A DNA stretch of 64,000 nt, taken from NCBI GenBank assembly GCA_963693305.1, contig OY855906.1, positions 5,160,001 through 5,224,000 on the forward strand. Reading direction: 5' to 3'. Shown in pieces: positions 10,724-22,900 of this stretch (position 1 is its first letter; the number at the start of each line of letters is the position of its first letter). The position numbers and the translations under genes are program-made. Origin of the DNA: Meandrina meandrites. Its lineage: Eukaryota > Cnidaria > Anthozoa > Scleractinia > Meandrinidae. The notes under the pieces were generated by a model, which was given only the letters and a program-made list of their open reading frames with translations, searched no databases and was not told the DNA's origin.

Positions 10724-12626
10724 CGGGTCGACGATGTCGCAGTGAAGGAAGTTGCGTCTTCTTTCCTTGAATTACAGGTGGATAATTGACAGCTCTCACT
10801 TGTTCAACGAAGGGTGTCTGCCTAGAACGTTGGCTTACCGACATGGAGCTGCGAGTGGACTGGGTCGTACTGACAGGCCTTGGGCTTGAAGTCGAGGCCC
10901 GTTCAGTTTCCACAGCGCTCCATCGGCTGCTAGCTCTGCCGCTGTGCTCGCTTTCCGGTGGCTTTGGGCTGGATTGTTCGTCGCCTCTACTCTCCGTACG
11001 ACTTCCGAAGAAGGCAGAATCGCTAGTGATTATTTTTGGGGCGTTTTCAATATTTGCATTGTCAAATGAAACTTGTTTTACAGGTCGTCGCTTTTTGCGG
11101 ATGATTTTCTTTCGTTGTTTGTTCGTTATATCAGAGTTGGCACTGCTTATTGAACTCTGTCGTGCCAACTGTCGTCTTATAGCATGAATGTTGTCGGTTT
11201 TCTTTACTGTTTCTATTGAAGCAGGTCGTTTCTTCAGTTCTTTTATTCTCGACATTTTTGTCTTTACCCGGTTGGGCTTATTAGCATTACGTATTTTTCT
11301 GGTTTTTAATCGTTTGCCATGCTTGGCTTTCACCGGGGCATCAGCAACGTCTGTCACACCTTCCGCTTTACTAGTAACGTAATCGTGCGCGAATCCAGCC
11401 CAGTTTTTGATTGACACATCAGACTTTCCGCTGTTCGATGAAGTAGTTAATTTATTTCTTGAGCTGCTTCCCTGCCGGCTTTGTTCTCTGCGATCAAATA
11501 TCGTGCTTTCTACATCATCAAACTCACTTACTACAACTGTCTTGGGCGTTGCGGATCTTCCACTGACCTGCCTACTTCCCGGAGGGGTGTAATCACTGCC
11601 TGCTTGATCTTCCTCTACAGGTACTTGGTTTTCTTCTACAGATACCTGCTCCTCGACGTTTGCTTCCTCTCCTTCTGTAATATTTTGGGCAGAAGCTTCC
11701 GCAATGTCCTGTCCCTGCTGCTCGCTCTCCTCGTTGTCTTGGCCAGGGCTTACTCCGGGTAGTTCTTCGGCAGAACTGTTTGGTGATTCTAAATTCGCTT
11801 CTCTGTCATCACAAAGCGTCGGGATGCTACTTACACTTGCATTCAAGCTGCTTGTGTAATGAGTCAGTTCATCTTCGCTTTTCATGCCTTCTTCTGCTTC
11901 CTCTTCATCCTCATTATCGTCAGCTGAGTCGTCGTCATCATCATCATCATCGTCGTCGTCATCATCATCATCATTTTCATCATCATCATCACTCGCGGGA
12001 GATGACGATCGAGTCGAGGCGGCGGTATCGTTAGAATCTACAGCGTCCTCTTTATCGCTCTTATTTGCTTTAGCTGGAACGACAACGTCGCTGTCGCTTT
12101 CTAGCGAACTTGAGGAGGATGATTCATCCGAATCTTCCTCCATTTCACTGCGTTCTTTTTCGGATTCGCCAGTGTTTTCACTGTCGTAGCTTCCCAATCC
12201 CTGTTCCTGGTTAGATGGGTCAATGGTTTTCTCCTCTTCAGACAGTTCTTCTTCTTCAGTCGAAAGTGGTTTATTGCCGGCTTTCGTGTTCGCTTCTACT
12301 TCAGTGGCGGTAGAGTCCGGTATGGGATTTGTTTCTGTTTGTTCATTCATATTTCGTAACGCAACGGACGTGGTTGAGTCGCTTCGTAATTCCACTGGTG
12401 GAAATGATTCCTTTTCATCACTCTTCTGTTCACCAAGTGATGTTTTTAACGTTTCGTCGCTCACAAACTCGATACTCTCTCCGTCCCCCGCGGAACGCAG
12501 ACTCTTACCGCTTTTGGTTTTTCTTCCTGTAGTTTTTCTCGAAGGAATTCGCTTGGTTGACGTTTCTCTTTGATGCTTCTTAAGATTCTCTTCCGTGAGA
12601 GGGGCCAGATGAGCTTGAGTCAGCAT
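10724..12626 (-). CDS. Acidic, disordered protein with poly-Asp and PP1-motif, long exon
   Basis: One open frame of 636 codons from ATG 12626. The protein is almost wholly low-complexity: Ser/Glu-rich to residue 210, an Asp tract at about 213-233 (the CATCAT/GTCGTC run near 11,931-11,995), a further acidic segment to 345, then a basic C-terminal third with KKIIRKKRRP at 506-515 and KQVSF at 517-521. KQVSF fits the RVxF consensus for docking to protein phosphatase 1. No folded domain is recognised. The frame ends at TGA 10718-10716, but CCCG|GTATGTGAG just before it is a strong donor, so the exon probably ends at 10724 in phase 1 and continues in an exon I did not find. Upstream, CAAACACAG|AACG is a good acceptor preceding an in-frame TGA and then the ATG, which fits a 5'UTR intron. 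Alternatively a weak acceptor CTCAAG|CT would join the last exon of the gene at 19,962-31,727 in phase. Confidence 0.7.
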
Positions 12627-15600
12627 TATTCACTCTACGTTCTGTGTTTGAAAGAGAATTCTGGTTTGTGAAACGTTGTTCATCTTCTCCGCTGGCACAC
12701 GTCTTCATTAAGGCATCTTCTCTTCACTTCCATAAGAGATGCGATTACCATTGGCTGATATTCACAATCCTGTGAAGTATGGGAATAGAAGGCAATCATC
12801 CAAATGATTTTACTAAAAACAAGCTCTAATCCTGCACCTTATGTTAAGGAGACAGATGTAGCAAATCGATGTCAAGTAAAGCATAAACGCGCGCGCGTAC
12901 TTGTTACAAAGGCTGATATATGACGAAAATAATCAACTGAAAGTGCGCGCAGGTCGAAAACATAAGAATTTAGTTGTTGTTGTTTTTTTTTTTCGCTGAT
13001 GCTATACTTTTTCTCTGCTCTTTGAAATTGCTCTTTTGTATGATAAATGGATTTCAGCAGGAACTCAGTACTCGCTAGCCAAATACCTTAATTCCCCAGA
13101 GCTGTTCGATTTTTTAAGCGTGGAAAAACACCAGATGCCTAATTTGAGTCCACCTCATGCGTTGCTAGGCTTATGCAGTTGTCTGTAAGTAATTTGTTAG
13201 GTTAGGGTTGTTAATGCTTTTGTCTCATAACCGCACAGTGTATACAAAAAGGTACTAGGAATATTAAAGAAAACTGATAAAATATTTCAATTATTAGCGT
13301 GCTAGAAAGTGACACACAAATTATCCTAAGAATTGTGTATTTTTTTTTTTGTCTTTTTAATTGTTTCTTTTTCGTTTTTTCATTGTTACCTACTCCATCT
13401 TTCATCCTTCGTTCATCTTCATCTTTCATCCTCCATCCTTCATTGTGGCGCATGATTACACATGCACAAGTTTTGCTGAAGGTCAGATCATTTCAAACGA
13501 AATGAACTTTGAAATTTGTTGCCGCTCAGTGCGATGAACTTCACCCTTTCGGTTTATAATTATTGGACTAAATTTTATGAAAATTAAAACCACTCGCAGA
13601 GTTTTGGGCAATCATGGCGAGCCAAACTGAGATAGATTTCAAATGTGTGGAAGAGTTACATATGAATCTGTACTGTAGTATGTATTGAAACATTTTAACA
13701 ACATTGGTTTCTTTAAAGCTGGTTTTCTTTAATAATGCACGAAAGTCCTTTGTTTGACTGCATTTTAATGAACTTTTTCTGTAACGTCAATTAAGTTTTT
13801 GCTTTTATTTAAATGTGAGTTAATTTTCCTGCAATTGCGTATGAAATATAAACATTTAAATCCTGCCGGAAAAATTCCTTTCATCATAAAAATAAACAAA
13901 TATCAGTCACAAGGCCTGAGAGATGTTGAAATAATAAAAATATAACCTTAGGTTCAATAAGCAGAGCTTTTGTGTTTTTATGCTTTTATGCTTTTATGCT
14001 ACTGAAAGTCTACGAAGACAGGAAAATTAATTCCAGCTGAACCTAAGAAAATGAGAAGAACATCGTATTCGGCAAAATTTTGTTTGATTATGACTATAAT
14101 ATATAAATGTGGTCTATTAACAATCGCAGAATAGATGAATTGCTAGCTAAATGGTGGCTTTCCACAAAAGAGACTGACGTTATAAGCATTAAGCTGAAAG
14201 CGAGCGTCGACATTTCTTTACTTCGTAATATATTTTTGAGCTTGAAATAGAAATTAAATCACCGCCTCAGGGAAATCGAATTAGCCTTTGTTGTACCTTT
14301 TGAGAATAACCCGCTGTGCCAACTGTATTTCTAAATTTACGATATCAAACAAGCTTGTTTCCGTTGATTTGTTATGCGAGAACTTAGCTGCATCAAAACA
14401 ATTCGTTGAGATGTACAAACTCGATGGAATTTCTTTTCCTTTTCTGTAACATATGATGTCAGCTTCCAACGATTTGTCCTTGCGTTGTTTGCTGGTTTGT
14501 AATTCGCCTCGGAAACATGGTGAAAATATTTCTTTTTAACCATAACGTTTGCTGGTATTAAGGCCTTACCGGTGTGAAGCATGCAAATTTGGGCAGAAAA
14601 CAAAGAACAGAAAAAGGTCGAAACTCTAGCCCATTTTCGTCAAGTGAGATGTATATATCTTGTTTTCACAAAAATCTTAAAAATATATACTTTACTTTTT
14701 TCTGGGTTCTTATTGTCGTTGCAAAAAGGAAGTGAGATGAATAACTATAATATAAACTGAAGGGACAGAACTCACGTTCTCTTATATGAATAAACTGGTC
14801 TTCAGGAGCTAGCGACATTCTGATTTATTTCAACAAAATGTGATCTTAATCTTTACAATAATAAAGTTTCTATTTGTTCACCATGCATTAAATAATATAA
14901 GTATTAAAAAATAAGAATTCAAAAAGAAATGAATAAAGTTGATAATTTAACGCTTTTTGTCCCGACATATCCAAAAGCGTTTTTGCGTCGAATATATATA
15001 GCACACCCATAAGTTCAAAGACACGAATTCCATAATTCAGTTTAGGTATGAATCGTTGTGGTCGGCATCACTTTCCAAACCGCTTTATATCAACAGTATT
15101 ATAGTTTTATACCTTTATGTACCGAATGTAATACCGCAAAACCTATCGAATTAAAGATCCACAGACATATATATCAAGAGAAATTCGATTCTGCGAGCTT
15201 TCTTTTACACAGGGAATTTGTTCCTTTCATTTGCTAAATTTATACAAGAAAAACTCCTGCACGAATTCGAACTGAGGAGATATTCGTTCGAAATTATGCA
15301 ATATTTCGTAAATATCCTAAACACAATTATATTCCATACCTTTCCTCCAAGAAACTGTCGATGTTATGCAAGCGATTCTTCAAAACAAAGGCCTACTTTC
15401 GCTGTTTGGGATTTAATATCGGCGATCAGACTTTAAGCCAGCCTCGATTCTGACAGGTTTTTGCAGAAAAAATGTATATATTGTTAGTCTTGCTTGCACA
15501 CGCCGAGTTTCTCTGAGTTTCCACGGTACCCAACAAAACATCAGACTGCGGAGAAATGCGCAAAGCCTGTTTCGTCGCGGATCGCTATTGGTCAATAACC

Positions 15601-16312
15601 ACTTGTCAATTAGCTAACGTACGGCCAATCTCATCATCTCAAACATGGCTCATGTATGGTTTCCTTCAGCAATCTTCCTTCGCATGTCTCGCTGTTACAA
15701 GCTCAGTTTGATTCCTGGCTGCCTCGCCGAAATAAAAGAAAGTCTTTTCATAAGTTCGAAGCATCTGGATTATTATCAATAACCCATGGTGTTAACGATT
15801 CTTGATGTAAACACGAAAGTTAATTAGTGTGTTCCCGTTCCGACGAAATGAACTCGCAAAAAAGATTTTTTCGAAAATTCCACAAAAAAGGGAAACGAAT
15901 TTGTAAACGACGTCGATTCCGCAGCGTTTCATTTGTATCAATAAATGATATAAGCATAAAAATGGATAAGATAGCTGCTTAAACATATTATAAATAATTG
16001 ACAACTTCACTGACTAAGATGACTTAATTTAGCGCACGCCATGAATCTCATTTAGAACGGATGAAGAATTTTGTAATAAATAATCGATTGAACAACGTAA
16101 TCATTACTAGTGTATAATCAGTGAATTCAATCGGGAAAATATTTTTAAAAAAGCATTACATTAATTAAAAAAAAATGATTTTTTTACAGCTCGTTCCAGT
16201 CGTCACAGCAAATTTCTAATTACGCAGTACAAAAAAATAGAGATCAGCTTCTTGTTTCTCCTTACGATACCTATACATTGTCAAACAGATAGGTGATGAG
16301 AGTAATGAAACT
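12627..16312. other. AT-rich intergenic region, no supportable gene
   Basis: I looked on both strands for exons continuing the third cyclic-nucleotide domain (an FGE cassette) and found none. A short TGCTTTTA repeat lies near 13,978-14,001. Nothing else is recognised. Confidence 0.5.
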
Positions 16313-16314
16313 AA

Positions 16315-16640
16315 TCAACCAAATAATATAAGCAACATTGGGTGACATGGAAGTGGCCCGCAAATAGTTGAGTGTGTTTTGTAACTATAGAAACGAAACG
16401 CTTTTAAAATGGCGTAAAACATTCGATGGGCTCTAAACATGGCGAGTTTTTCTTTAGTGCTCTGCAGGTTTTCAGTGAGATAATTATCCAGTTGTTTTCC
16501 AATTGACACTTCTTCAAGTTTGAAGCTCTGGTAAGCGACCATTCATATGGAGAAGTTAGAATTCCAAAACAATTTCTTCCAGCAATTTGACAACCTCCTG
16601 CTTAGCTTTTACAAGAAGAAGATTTATGTTTATGTTTAAT
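16315..16640 (-). pseudogene. Possible broken coding remnant, unknown
   Basis: An open frame from 16542 to 16315 has protein-like composition (FKLEEVSIGKQLDNYL and further). Directly upstream, in another frame, lies KAKQEVVKLLEEIVLEF followed by TAA, also amphipathic. Two adjoining protein-like runs in different frames suggest a frameshifted relic or two mis-joined exons. No family is recognised and chance is possible. Confidence 0.25.
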
Positions 16641-16799
16641 GAATCACGTTTCTAAAAGGATGGTCAATTATGAAACTCGCAAAGAGCTAAAGCACATTGG
16701 GCAGACTGGGCGACAATTGATTGAAACAGGCAGATTGAGTCAATTAATAACCGCTAGTAGAGGTTTTCAATGGGGTTGTGTTCTATTACGGTTAATTAA

Positions 16800-17433
16800 A
16801 GGAGAAGTTCACTCCAGAATGGCCATTTATTTTCTTTACGCCAATAAAAAGTTTATACAAAAATATGTTATTCACCAAAATTTCAGCTTCCAACGAGCGC
16901 TAAATCCCTACGAAATCGTTCCCTAAAGTAGCCCAAAATTCGACAACTGAACGCCGCCATCTTGGAGCTAGTAATGTATGCGTGACGTCAAAGATTTCAG
17001 CCTGAAGTTTAGCGGGAAAATTTAAATACTTTAAACTCCTTGTTTCTTTGAAGTGGCTTTTGTTTGTCAAAATGCCTGTCTGAAAGGAAAGAAAAGGTGA
17101 AAGGTTCTTTTGTATCTCTTGGAGCTCTGTTTGAGAAACATGGAGCTGCACAAACAGGCATTTTGACAAACAAAAGCCACTTCAAAGAAACAAGGAGCTT
17201 AAAGTATTTAAATTTTCCCGCTAAACTTCAGGCTGAACTCTTTGACGTCACGCATACATTACTAGCTCCAAGATGGCGGCGTTCAGTTGTCGAATTTTGG
17301 GCTACTTTAGAGAAAGATTTCGTAGGGATTTAGCGCTCGTTGGAAGCTGAAATTTTGGTGAATAACATATTTTTGTATAAACTTTTTATTGGCGTAAAGA
17401 AAATAAATGGCCATTCTGGAGTGAACTTCTCCT
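16800..17433. mobile_element. piggyBac-type foldback MITE with TTAA target sites
   Basis: Two arms of about 285 bp, in inverted orientation, are separated by about 70 bp (17,083-17,153). Termini are AGGAGAAGTTCACTCC and its complement, flanked by TTAA at 16796-16799 and 17434-17437. TTAA duplication is the mark of piggyBac-type insertion. The arms differ at only a few bases, so it is fairly young. Each arm has GACGTCA and AAGATGGCGGC motifs. Matching 89-codon frames on the two strands come from the symmetry. Confidence 0.88.
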
Positions 17434-17440
17434 TTAACAG

Positions 17441-17583
17441 CAGCCTAGTACCCAGGCGTTCCCTTCCCGCTTTAATTTGGCGCGAAATTTGGTGACGTCA
17501 CTGAACGCCAACCCGTTCCCAGGCTCTTACGTGAACCTCGCGCTCGCCCGATAGGGGAGGAGAACGCCTAGGGACTGCCTGGG
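17441..17583. mobile_element. Small foldback MITE with TTAACAG duplication
   Basis: The outer arms contain GTACCCAGGCGTTC and GAACGCCTAGGGAC, flanked by TTAACAG at 17434-17440 and 17584-17590. It inserted exactly at the right TTAA flank of the piggyBac-type MITE, so it is younger than that insertion. No ORF. Confidence 0.65.
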
Positions 17584-17590
17584 TTAACAG

Positions 17591-19785
17591 AAGTGTAAAA
17601 CACTTTTTTTTAACCTGCGTCGCATAGTCCAAACTGCCGGTATGTTCTTCCTCGCGTTCTTCGGCCTGGCCTTATATCTTTCCAGGGGCTTTTCCCTTCC
17701 AAGCGATGTAGTTAGTATTTAGCCTTCGCAACTCAAGACCAATTTACACGACAAAAAATGTTTGGCACGGCCCGCGTGCGAATGTTACTTGTACCCAAAA
17801 ACATAGTTTTTGCTGGGACTACTCAAAAGGTAGTCCGGCACGGGTAAAATTGGCAGGCGTTCCTGAAAACCAAATCCGGCTAGAATGTAAAATGAAGTGT
17901 TGACGATTGGCCGTGTTCAATCAACCTTTTTCTGACGAATCTTCATTGCATGCACATGTATGCAGAATTCCCATCGGGCGGACAAGAAGATGTATATTTA
18001 ACAAAAGTCGCCAAGAAAATCTTGTGAACATTCGTAGAAGACTGAACTTCATGATGTTAAGGGTTACTATAGGTAATCACATGATTTCGAGTGCAATTTG
18101 GGATAAATCAGCACGAGTAAATTTTTCAAAGGCTAACCAAATTGCACGAGCCCGTAGGGCTCGTGCAATTTGCATGTGTATTATTAACTTAGATAAAAGG
18201 TTCTTATTTTTTAGTCAACTTTATTGATACAAAGCGATTCCTTTCTGGAAATGAGTTCATAGTTTTTTTTTTCTTTTAAAAAAAAGTTAAAATGATGTGC
18301 TTGTTACAGCTGTTTTACAGCACTTTGTTTATACCTGAATTCCATTCTTATAACATCAACGATTGCTTTCCTATGTTTGCTTCTTATTCTACACTGTCCA
18401 CACTGGTCGATATTTATTTACAGAAAAATGTCATTGCTCAGTTCAAAAACAAGAGGAAACAATGGCAGGTCAACATACTCGTTAACTGGACTTGAAATGA
18501 CGATTTACCTATCTGGGATGTAAAGAAAAAGACGGATCGGAATACAAAATGCACTTAACGTTAACCCAACAACGACTGTGATTTCCTTGGAAAAGTAGCT
18601 ATTAGTGCACATGCTGATGAACAAAAGTTTATTTTGATACACACTTTATGTTTGATGTAGAAGTTAGCTTAGTAAGAAGTTTCAATGGCTGGAATTAGCA
18701 TCGGCTCTTCACCAGCGACTAACTATCGACTTTATTTCAGCCTTAAAACGTTATAAGTTGACATATTCTATTGACAAATGACTGACGCGCATGAAACGAT
18801 CACCTGTTGATTGATCAGTGGTACAATGTGTAGGAAGAAAAGACGTATACTTTACATAAGATCATTTGAAATTTTGGACACAATCATCAACGACAACAAC
18901 GGTGCCGTTCAACCACCTTTCAATTAGAATGGCGCGAGGGTGAAATGAATGAAACGCAGAGGGGACACGTGGAACCACGATAGACACAGTAGTGAACCTA
19001 GTTATTAGCAATATAGAATGGTATCTTCGTGTTCTTTACAGCTAAAGAACAGAGACGGTACTCGGTACTTTAGATGGTACTCGTATAAGGGCAGCTCAAC
19101 GGGTCCTATAGAATTGGGAGTGAGAGCAGGGTGTGATAACCCACTCGCTATAACATCTGATCTTCTAGGAAACCGAATCGATGGCTGTCACCGGCGATGG
19201 AGTTCGGCCGCGATGGAAAGTCGCTTCTGTGTTGCACACCACCAGGAACCGAGCGGTCTGACGATAGAGAACGCTGTCCTTGAGGCCGGTTCGCTCAGGG
19301 TCTCGGCAACACAACATCCGGGAATGTGTTCTCTGCCTCCCTCACTGCCTCCTCAGGGAAAAAGGCTGCCACGCACAATTCTGTTGCCTTCACCCAACCC
19401 CGGTCAGGCATGCTGTCATTCTTCCCTACGGCAGGATGAAAAGGATTATGAATAAGTGATCATGATTAAGGAGTCCAAAAAATTCCTCGACCTGCAGAGC
19501 AAAATATGTATCAGTGAATTTATGGGATTTTGCGAGGATTGTTTGAGCCCAGTTTATTTTCCTGGGGTTTTAACAGAGGTATGGTATTATCGGTTTATTA
19601 TTTGGGCACTGATTACTAGAGATACGTTCTTCTATAGCAAATGTAAGTTAGACAGAATAAATGAAAATATTTAGCACGAGGGAATAATATATTTTCAGTT
19701 AAGCTTGACAAAAAGTTATTTAGCATGCCATCTATATTACTCCTTATGGTGAAGACAGAACCAATTAAAATGAGCTGGCTTTCAA
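17591..19785. other. Intergenic region with one MITE relic and a GC-rich block
   Basis: Mostly AT-rich. A half-copy of a foldback MITE lies at 18,070-18,172. The block 19,018-19,455 is GC-richer and open for 145 codons on the plus strand, but shows no domain and has a Pro/Ser-rich end; I would not call it a gene. A 67-codon frame at 18,292-18,495 looks protein-like but is unsupported. Confidence 0.5.
18070..18172. mobile_element. Partial MITE, same family as 53,498-53,667
   Basis: It shares about 100 bp nearly unchanged with the element at 53,498, starting TAGGTAATCACATGATTT and containing AATTTGGGATAAATCAGCAC. The second long arm is missing here. A short internal hairpin around GCACGAGCCCGTAGGGC is kept. 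Confidence 0.75.
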
Positions 19786-19790
19786 TCTGT

Positions 19791-19863
19791 GGCTTCAAAG
19801 CTCAGTTGGTAGAGCATCGCACCTGGATCGCTGAGCTTCAATGGTTCGAGTCCCGTTGAAGCC
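19791..19863 (+). other. tRNA-like sequence (degenerate, probably SINE head)
   Basis: The ends pair as an acceptor stem (GGCTTCA and TGAAGCC). A D-arm/A-box (GCTCAGTTGGTAGAGC) and B-box (GGTTCGAGTCC) are intact. The anticodon stem does not pair properly, so I do not call a functional tRNA. A sister copy lies at 29,247-29,315. Confidence 0.6.
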
Positions 19864-19961
19864 CTAAATTTTTTTCCGGGCTTTTCCTCCAGTTGATTAC
19901 ATTGATGGGCTCATAGCGAGGATCGTGTCATGGCTTTGCTTCTCAAATCTAAGTTACTTAC

Positions 19962-22900
19962 AAAACACTTGTTTAAGATCCACTTTGAGGGATGTAGGCG
20001 TGTTATCTTCCATGACTTCTGCACTTCCTTGCAGAACTACAAACAGAGTACCGCCTTGAAACCGACAGTAAAATAAAATAAACTACATCAGTGAAGAACT
20101 CACAAGTGTGTAAGATGTTTACTCGTGTCGAGGTATTTCTTTTTGATGACATTGGGGTGAAAGTAGAAAAAGGTTGCACTGTATGAAGATGCTGAAATTC
20201 ACAATGCTCGCAGTTTGGCAATTGCAAAACAATATCATTGCGAGGGGACACCACACAAGAAATGGATGGTGTAATTGAATCTTGAAACAATACACAGCCA
20301 AATATTTTCAGTCCAGGACCTCTTTAACCTCGTCCCCAGGGTGTATTTCCTTAGGGGAGCGGATGCAAAGGTGAGAACGAGATTGACAGCTGCTCTTTTG
20401 TTTAGAATGCTGCTCCTGTTGCACCTGCCACCCCCCAAAAAGAAGTGAACCATTTACAGAACGCAAATAAAAAAAGGCACTTACCTTCTTGGTACTGTCT
20501 GGTTGACAACATGACATCACCAGCTTGTACTTCCTTTATAACCATGGATAAAGCAAGGATATACAGGAATCCTGGTGGACAAGCTTTGAATTCTTCTGTC
20601 TGTCAAGAAAATCACATTCCTGAGTTGTGATTATCATATTACCATCACTAAAACGAAATCCCATTGCATTATAAGGGATGTGTGAAGACAGATGTACGAT
20701 GACCTGTATTTCATCGTGTCGGAAGGGATGCGGGATAAGGGATAAGGGATGTGGGAGATAGGATGTGCTATAAGGGAAGTGGGATAAGGGATGTGGGATA
20801 TAGGATGTGCTATAAGGGATGTGGGATATAGGATGTGCTATAAGGGAAGTGGGATAAGGGATGTGGGATATAGGATGTGCTATAAGGGATGTGGGATATA
20901 GGATGTGCTATAAGGGATGTGGGATATAGGATGTGTTATAAGGGATGTGGGATATAGGATGTGTTATAAGGGATGTGGGATATAGGATGTGTTATAAGGG
21001 AAGCAGGATAAGGGATAAGGGATGTGGGATATAGGATGAGCTATAAGGGATGTTGGATGAGAGATAAGGGATGTGGAATGTGGGAGGAGGCATGTGGGAT
21101 GTGAGATGTGCTGTGAGGGATGAAGGATGGGGGATGAGGGATGTGGCATGTGGGATATAGGATAAGGGTCTGGCATGAGGGATGTGGTATGAGAGGTGTG
21201 GGATGAGAGATGTGGGATGAGAGGTGTGGCATGAGGGATGTGGGATGAGGGGTGTGTGGCAAGGAATGTGGGATAAGGGGTGAGGGATGTGGGATAAGGG
21301 ATGTGGGATAAGGGATGTGGGATGGGGATAAGGGATGTGGGATGAGGGATGAGGGATGTGGCATGTGGATTATAGGATAAGGGTCTGGTATGAGGGATGT
21401 GGTATGAGAGGTGTGGCATGAGGGATGTGGGATGAAGGGTGTGGGGCAAGGAATGTGGGATAAGGGATGAGGGATGTGGGATAAGGGATGTGGGATGTGG
21501 GATAAGGGATGTGGGATGGGGATAAAGGGATGAGGGACGAGGGATGTGGGATGTGAGATGTGGGATCTTGGGATAAGGGATGTGGAACAAGGGATGTGGC
21601 ATGAGGGATGAAGGATGGATAATAAGTAGAATGATGATTGATAAGGGATAAGGGATAAGGGACAAGGGACAAGGGACAAGGAACAAGGGGAAAGGGACAA
21701 AGGATAAAGAATGGAGGATAAAGGATAAAATAATATGAAATATGAAGAATGTGCCTTTTCAACTAGTCAATAGGAATTGAGGACTTCCAAGTCCAATGCA
21801 CTGACTAAAATTGGGCCATTGGTACACCTAGCTGGCAAACAAAGTTTGAGGAAAATTTAGACTTCATTTTATTGTTAAAATTGTTATTAGTTTTTATTTA
21901 CATTATCTTGTGTCGCTGGCTGACTAACACGATCTATGAATATTCTACTTTTACATTCTTTTTTTATTTTCTTGTGCTTTAGCTCACCTGCTTTAAGGTC
22001 ATCCTCAATATCTGCAAAAATAAAAAGAATAAAAAAGAATCGTAACATACATATAACTGCTTTACTGAAAAGAAGCATTCTGTTTGATTCACTGAGCTGT
22101 GGCCGTATTTTGCAATGTGTGCTGTAAAGATTCGCCGCTCACATATTAGTTTTGCTAATTTGCTTGTGAAACAAAAATCAAAAGAATTAAAAAGAATGTT
22201 ATAATTATATTGATCAACATACATACTGCCTCATTGAAACGAAACATTCTGATTGATTCTCTGAGCTGTATGTATTTTGCTATATATTATGCTGCTCGAA
22301 AACTATTTTTACCAAGTTGGGATTTTTACCAAGTCTTTTTGTATCCCCTCATCAGAATCTTATGCCACTACAAGACATATAGATGAGAAGTATGTTTTCA
22401 CATATTTTTTGGCCACATTTAAAAAGTGGTAATTTACAGATCATGTTATTGGGTTCATCAATGACAGACTCATCCTGAAGACTTTTCACATCGAATGTCT
22501 TGTGTCAGTGAAATCAGAATACCTTTTTAAGCGATGACGTCATCTTATGACGTCATCGGTTAATGCTGGAAAGCGGAAAAGCGATGGAATTTTTGGTGTT
22601 ACGATTACTCCATGAATTGAACCGAAGAGCAATGGGAACTAGGTGCATTGTTTGTATTCTTTTTGAGACCACCATCTTGTTTTTGGCAAAGGAAGATATT
22701 TTTTGCAGCTTGTATCATCACCGATCTGCAAACCGTATTTCATTTCTAGCTGTTAAATTGAGATTTTGAGTCTGGAGTGAGTGTTGCACTTTATCAGTTA
22801 TCGAATAAAGTTGGCATAAAGTTAAGAAGTGATGTCTGTCGAGACTGCAGAAGAAAGCAACCGATTATTAGCAGTTTGAAACATCTGTTGAAAAGGTGAG

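Noticed and set aside
11780..12189. Plus-strand Ser-rich and His-rich frames
   Set aside because: Shadows of the poly-Asp coding repeat on the minus strand.
16900..17333. Matching 89-codon frames on both strands
   Set aside because: They lie in the symmetric arms of a foldback MITE.
18292..18495. 67-codon plus frame with aromatic residues
   Set aside because: Too short, no domain, and AT-rich flanks without clear exon borders.
19791..19863. Functional tRNA gene
   Set aside because: Acceptor, D and T arms are present but the anticodon stem does not pair, and a sister copy is further degraded.
20964..21762. Antisense frames of 130-240 codons, rich in His, Pro, Ser, Leu and Ile
   Set aside because: They are three frames of the same GGGAT minisatellite; composition follows the repeat.
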